NCBI GenBank assembly: GCA_018268835.1
Contig: JAFDVU010000029.1
Location: forward strand, 1 to 54,065
Length of the DNA stretch: 54,065 nt
From: Acidobacteriota bacterium
Lineage (GTDB): Bacteria; Acidobacteriota; Terriglobia; Bryobacterales; Bryobacteraceae
Direction: 5' to 3'
The notes beneath the pieces were generated by a model. It was not told where the DNA came from. It saw only the letters and a list, made by a program, of their open reading frames with translations, and searched no databases. The position numbers were made by a program, and so were the translations under genes. How positions within the stretch are numbered: position 1 is the first letter of the stretch; each line of letters opens with the position of its first letter. Shown piece by piece: positions 53,325-54,065 of the stretch.

Positions 53325-53999
53325 ATGCGAATCGCCCTCTATGCTAGAGTCAGCACGAAGGACAAGGGACAGGATTACGAGAACCAGCTCCACGAGTTGA
53401 GGAACTATCTAAGCCGCAGGGCCAGTGACGGTTGGGTCCTGACGACTGAGTTCGTAGACAGAGCATCCGGCAAGTCTAGCGACAGACCTGCCTTTCGTCG
53501 CCTGTTCGATGCGGCATCACGGAAGGAGTTCGACATGGTTCTCTTCTGGTCGCTTGACCGTTTCAGTCGGGAAGGCGTACTGGAGACCTTGCAGCACCTT
53601 CAGCGCCTGTCCAGCTACGGTGTTGAGTGGTTCAGCTACCGGGAGGAATACCTGCGGTCTGTGGGTGTCTTCAAGGAGGCCGTCCTCGCGATCCTCGCCG
53701 CAATCGCCAAACAGGAGCGCGTACGCATCTCAGAGCGCGTCCAAGCCGGTCTGAGCCGCGCCAGGGCACAGGGTAAGGTTTTGGGTCGCCCCAGGGCTGC
53801 GGTGCGCACAGAGCGCGTCCTCCAGCTCAGGAGTCGGAAGCTGACCTTACGGCAGATTGCGGCCGAGACTGGCGTAAGCTCTATGACGGTGCAGAGGATT
53901 CTAGCCGCCCATGGCGACGATTCTTCGGGAGCGTACCGTCGCCTGCCGCCCGCACAACGAAGCTCTGCGCTATGCCCATCCGCAGGTCCGACATGTTAA
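53325..53999 (+). CDS. Small serine recombinase (resolvase/invertase type)
   Basis: 224 residues from ATG 53325. RIALYARVSTKDKGQDYENQ contains the catalytic Ser, followed by MVLFWSLDRFSREGVLETLQHL and the family helix AILAAIAKQERVRISERVQAGLSRARAQGK. The C-terminal helix-turn-helix (LTLRQIAAETGVSSMTVQRIL) binds DNA, as in resolvases and invertases. It is distinct from the large recombinase at 51064 and lies on the opposite strand. Possible roles are dimer resolution or inversion within the element. The reading frame ends 66 bases before the window edge. Confidence 0.9.
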   Translation: MRIALYARVSTKDKGQDYENQLHELRNYLSRRASDGWVLTTEFVDRASGKSSDRPAFRRLFDAASRKEFDMVLFWSLDRFSREGVLETLQHLQRLSSYGVEWFSYREEYLRSVGVFKEAVLAILAAIAKQERVRISERVQAGLSRARAQGKVLGRPRAAVRTERVLQLRSRKLTLRQIAAETGVSSMTVQRILAAHGDDSSGAYRRLPPAQRSSALCPSAGPTC

Positions 54000-54065
54000 G
54001 GTCGTTTCATCTTCGGGGCTCGCGAGAAGTTACCCAGTAGCGCTCGCTTGAATTGACCCAGGCTT

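Larger units (their letters stand above)
51105..54065. mobile_element. Putative integrative element inserted at tRNA-Glu, right end outside the window
   Basis: The region starts directly behind the tRNA, has visibly lower GC than the rest and carries two serine recombinases on opposite strands plus a small unknown gene. The right boundary and the duplicated tRNA end (attR) are not seen in the window. The other end is expected further right. Confidence 0.6.

Noticed and set aside
53100..54065. A repeat of the tRNA-Glu 3' end (attR)
   Set aside because: I scanned for the T-loop and acceptor sequence and found no copy; the other end of the element must lie outside the window.
1..54065. CRISPR arrays or rRNA genes
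   Set aside because: No series of regularly spaced repeats and no rRNA-like sequence was seen.

Overview
The window is GC-rich chromosomal DNA (GC dominates throughout, dropping only in the last 3 kb) with dense genes on both strands. The gene set suggests an Acidobacteriota member of the Solibacter/Bryobacter type. The clues are an acidobacterial-style PadR regulator followed by an ABC permease with a PadR-linked N-terminal extension (ADOP family), a large Oar-like TonB-dependent receptor, many secreted hydrolases (sulfatase, DUF1080, GH127, GH2, ceramidase-like, six-hairpin glycosidase) and several leaderless-looking starts. The taxonomic call is inference from gene content.

Layout. 1-11.6 kb: a sulfatase cut by the left edge, a YdjM-like membrane protein, secreted small proteins, a DUF1080 hydrolase, an orphan cytochrome oxidase subunit III with a CxxC mini-protein, a cyclophilin, a secreted MetX-like alpha/beta hydrolase, a ceramidase-like enzyme, a YjbQ protein, a glycosidase and a PLP decarboxylase. 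11.6-22.3 kb: esterase-like protein, DUF3142 protein, a frameshifted long secreted protein, a lipase and a GH127 enzyme. 22.3-27.3 kb: padR-ADOP operon and a three-gene 2OG oxygenase-alkB-HAD operon. 27.4-30.6 kb: the homogentisate pathway operon hmgA-(unknown)-fahA. 31.5-33 kb: an Rrf2 regulator-cysK operon. 33-38 kb: TonB receptor with a DUF5666 protein, then two tandem paralogous lysine-rich secreted peptides, each with its own terminator. 38.2-39 kb: an HU-like mini-protein translationally coupled to a TIR-domain protein that carries a second HU-like remnant. 39-51 kb: a PqaA-like protein, GH2, RDD, CarD, a LytTR/LytS two-component pair with LiaF-like membrane proteins, an M3 peptidase and a 2H phosphoesterase. 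51.0-54.1 kb: tRNA-Glu followed by a lower-GC integrative element with two serine recombinases.

How the genes work together. Clear functional units are tyrosine/homogentisate degradation, cysteine synthesis under a CymR-like regulator, alkylation-damage repair, an envelope-stress module (LiaF-like x2 plus LytS/LytTR) and scavenging of glycans and lipids by secreted enzymes.

The best candidate for an undescribed system is the two-gene HU-like/TIR operon at 38234-38985. The N-terminus of the TIR protein repeats the C-terminal half of the HU-like protein, and its TIR domain keeps a glutamate where NAD-cleaving TIRs have their catalytic one. A DNA-sensing NADase effector is a reasonable hypothesis but is not shown by sequence alone.
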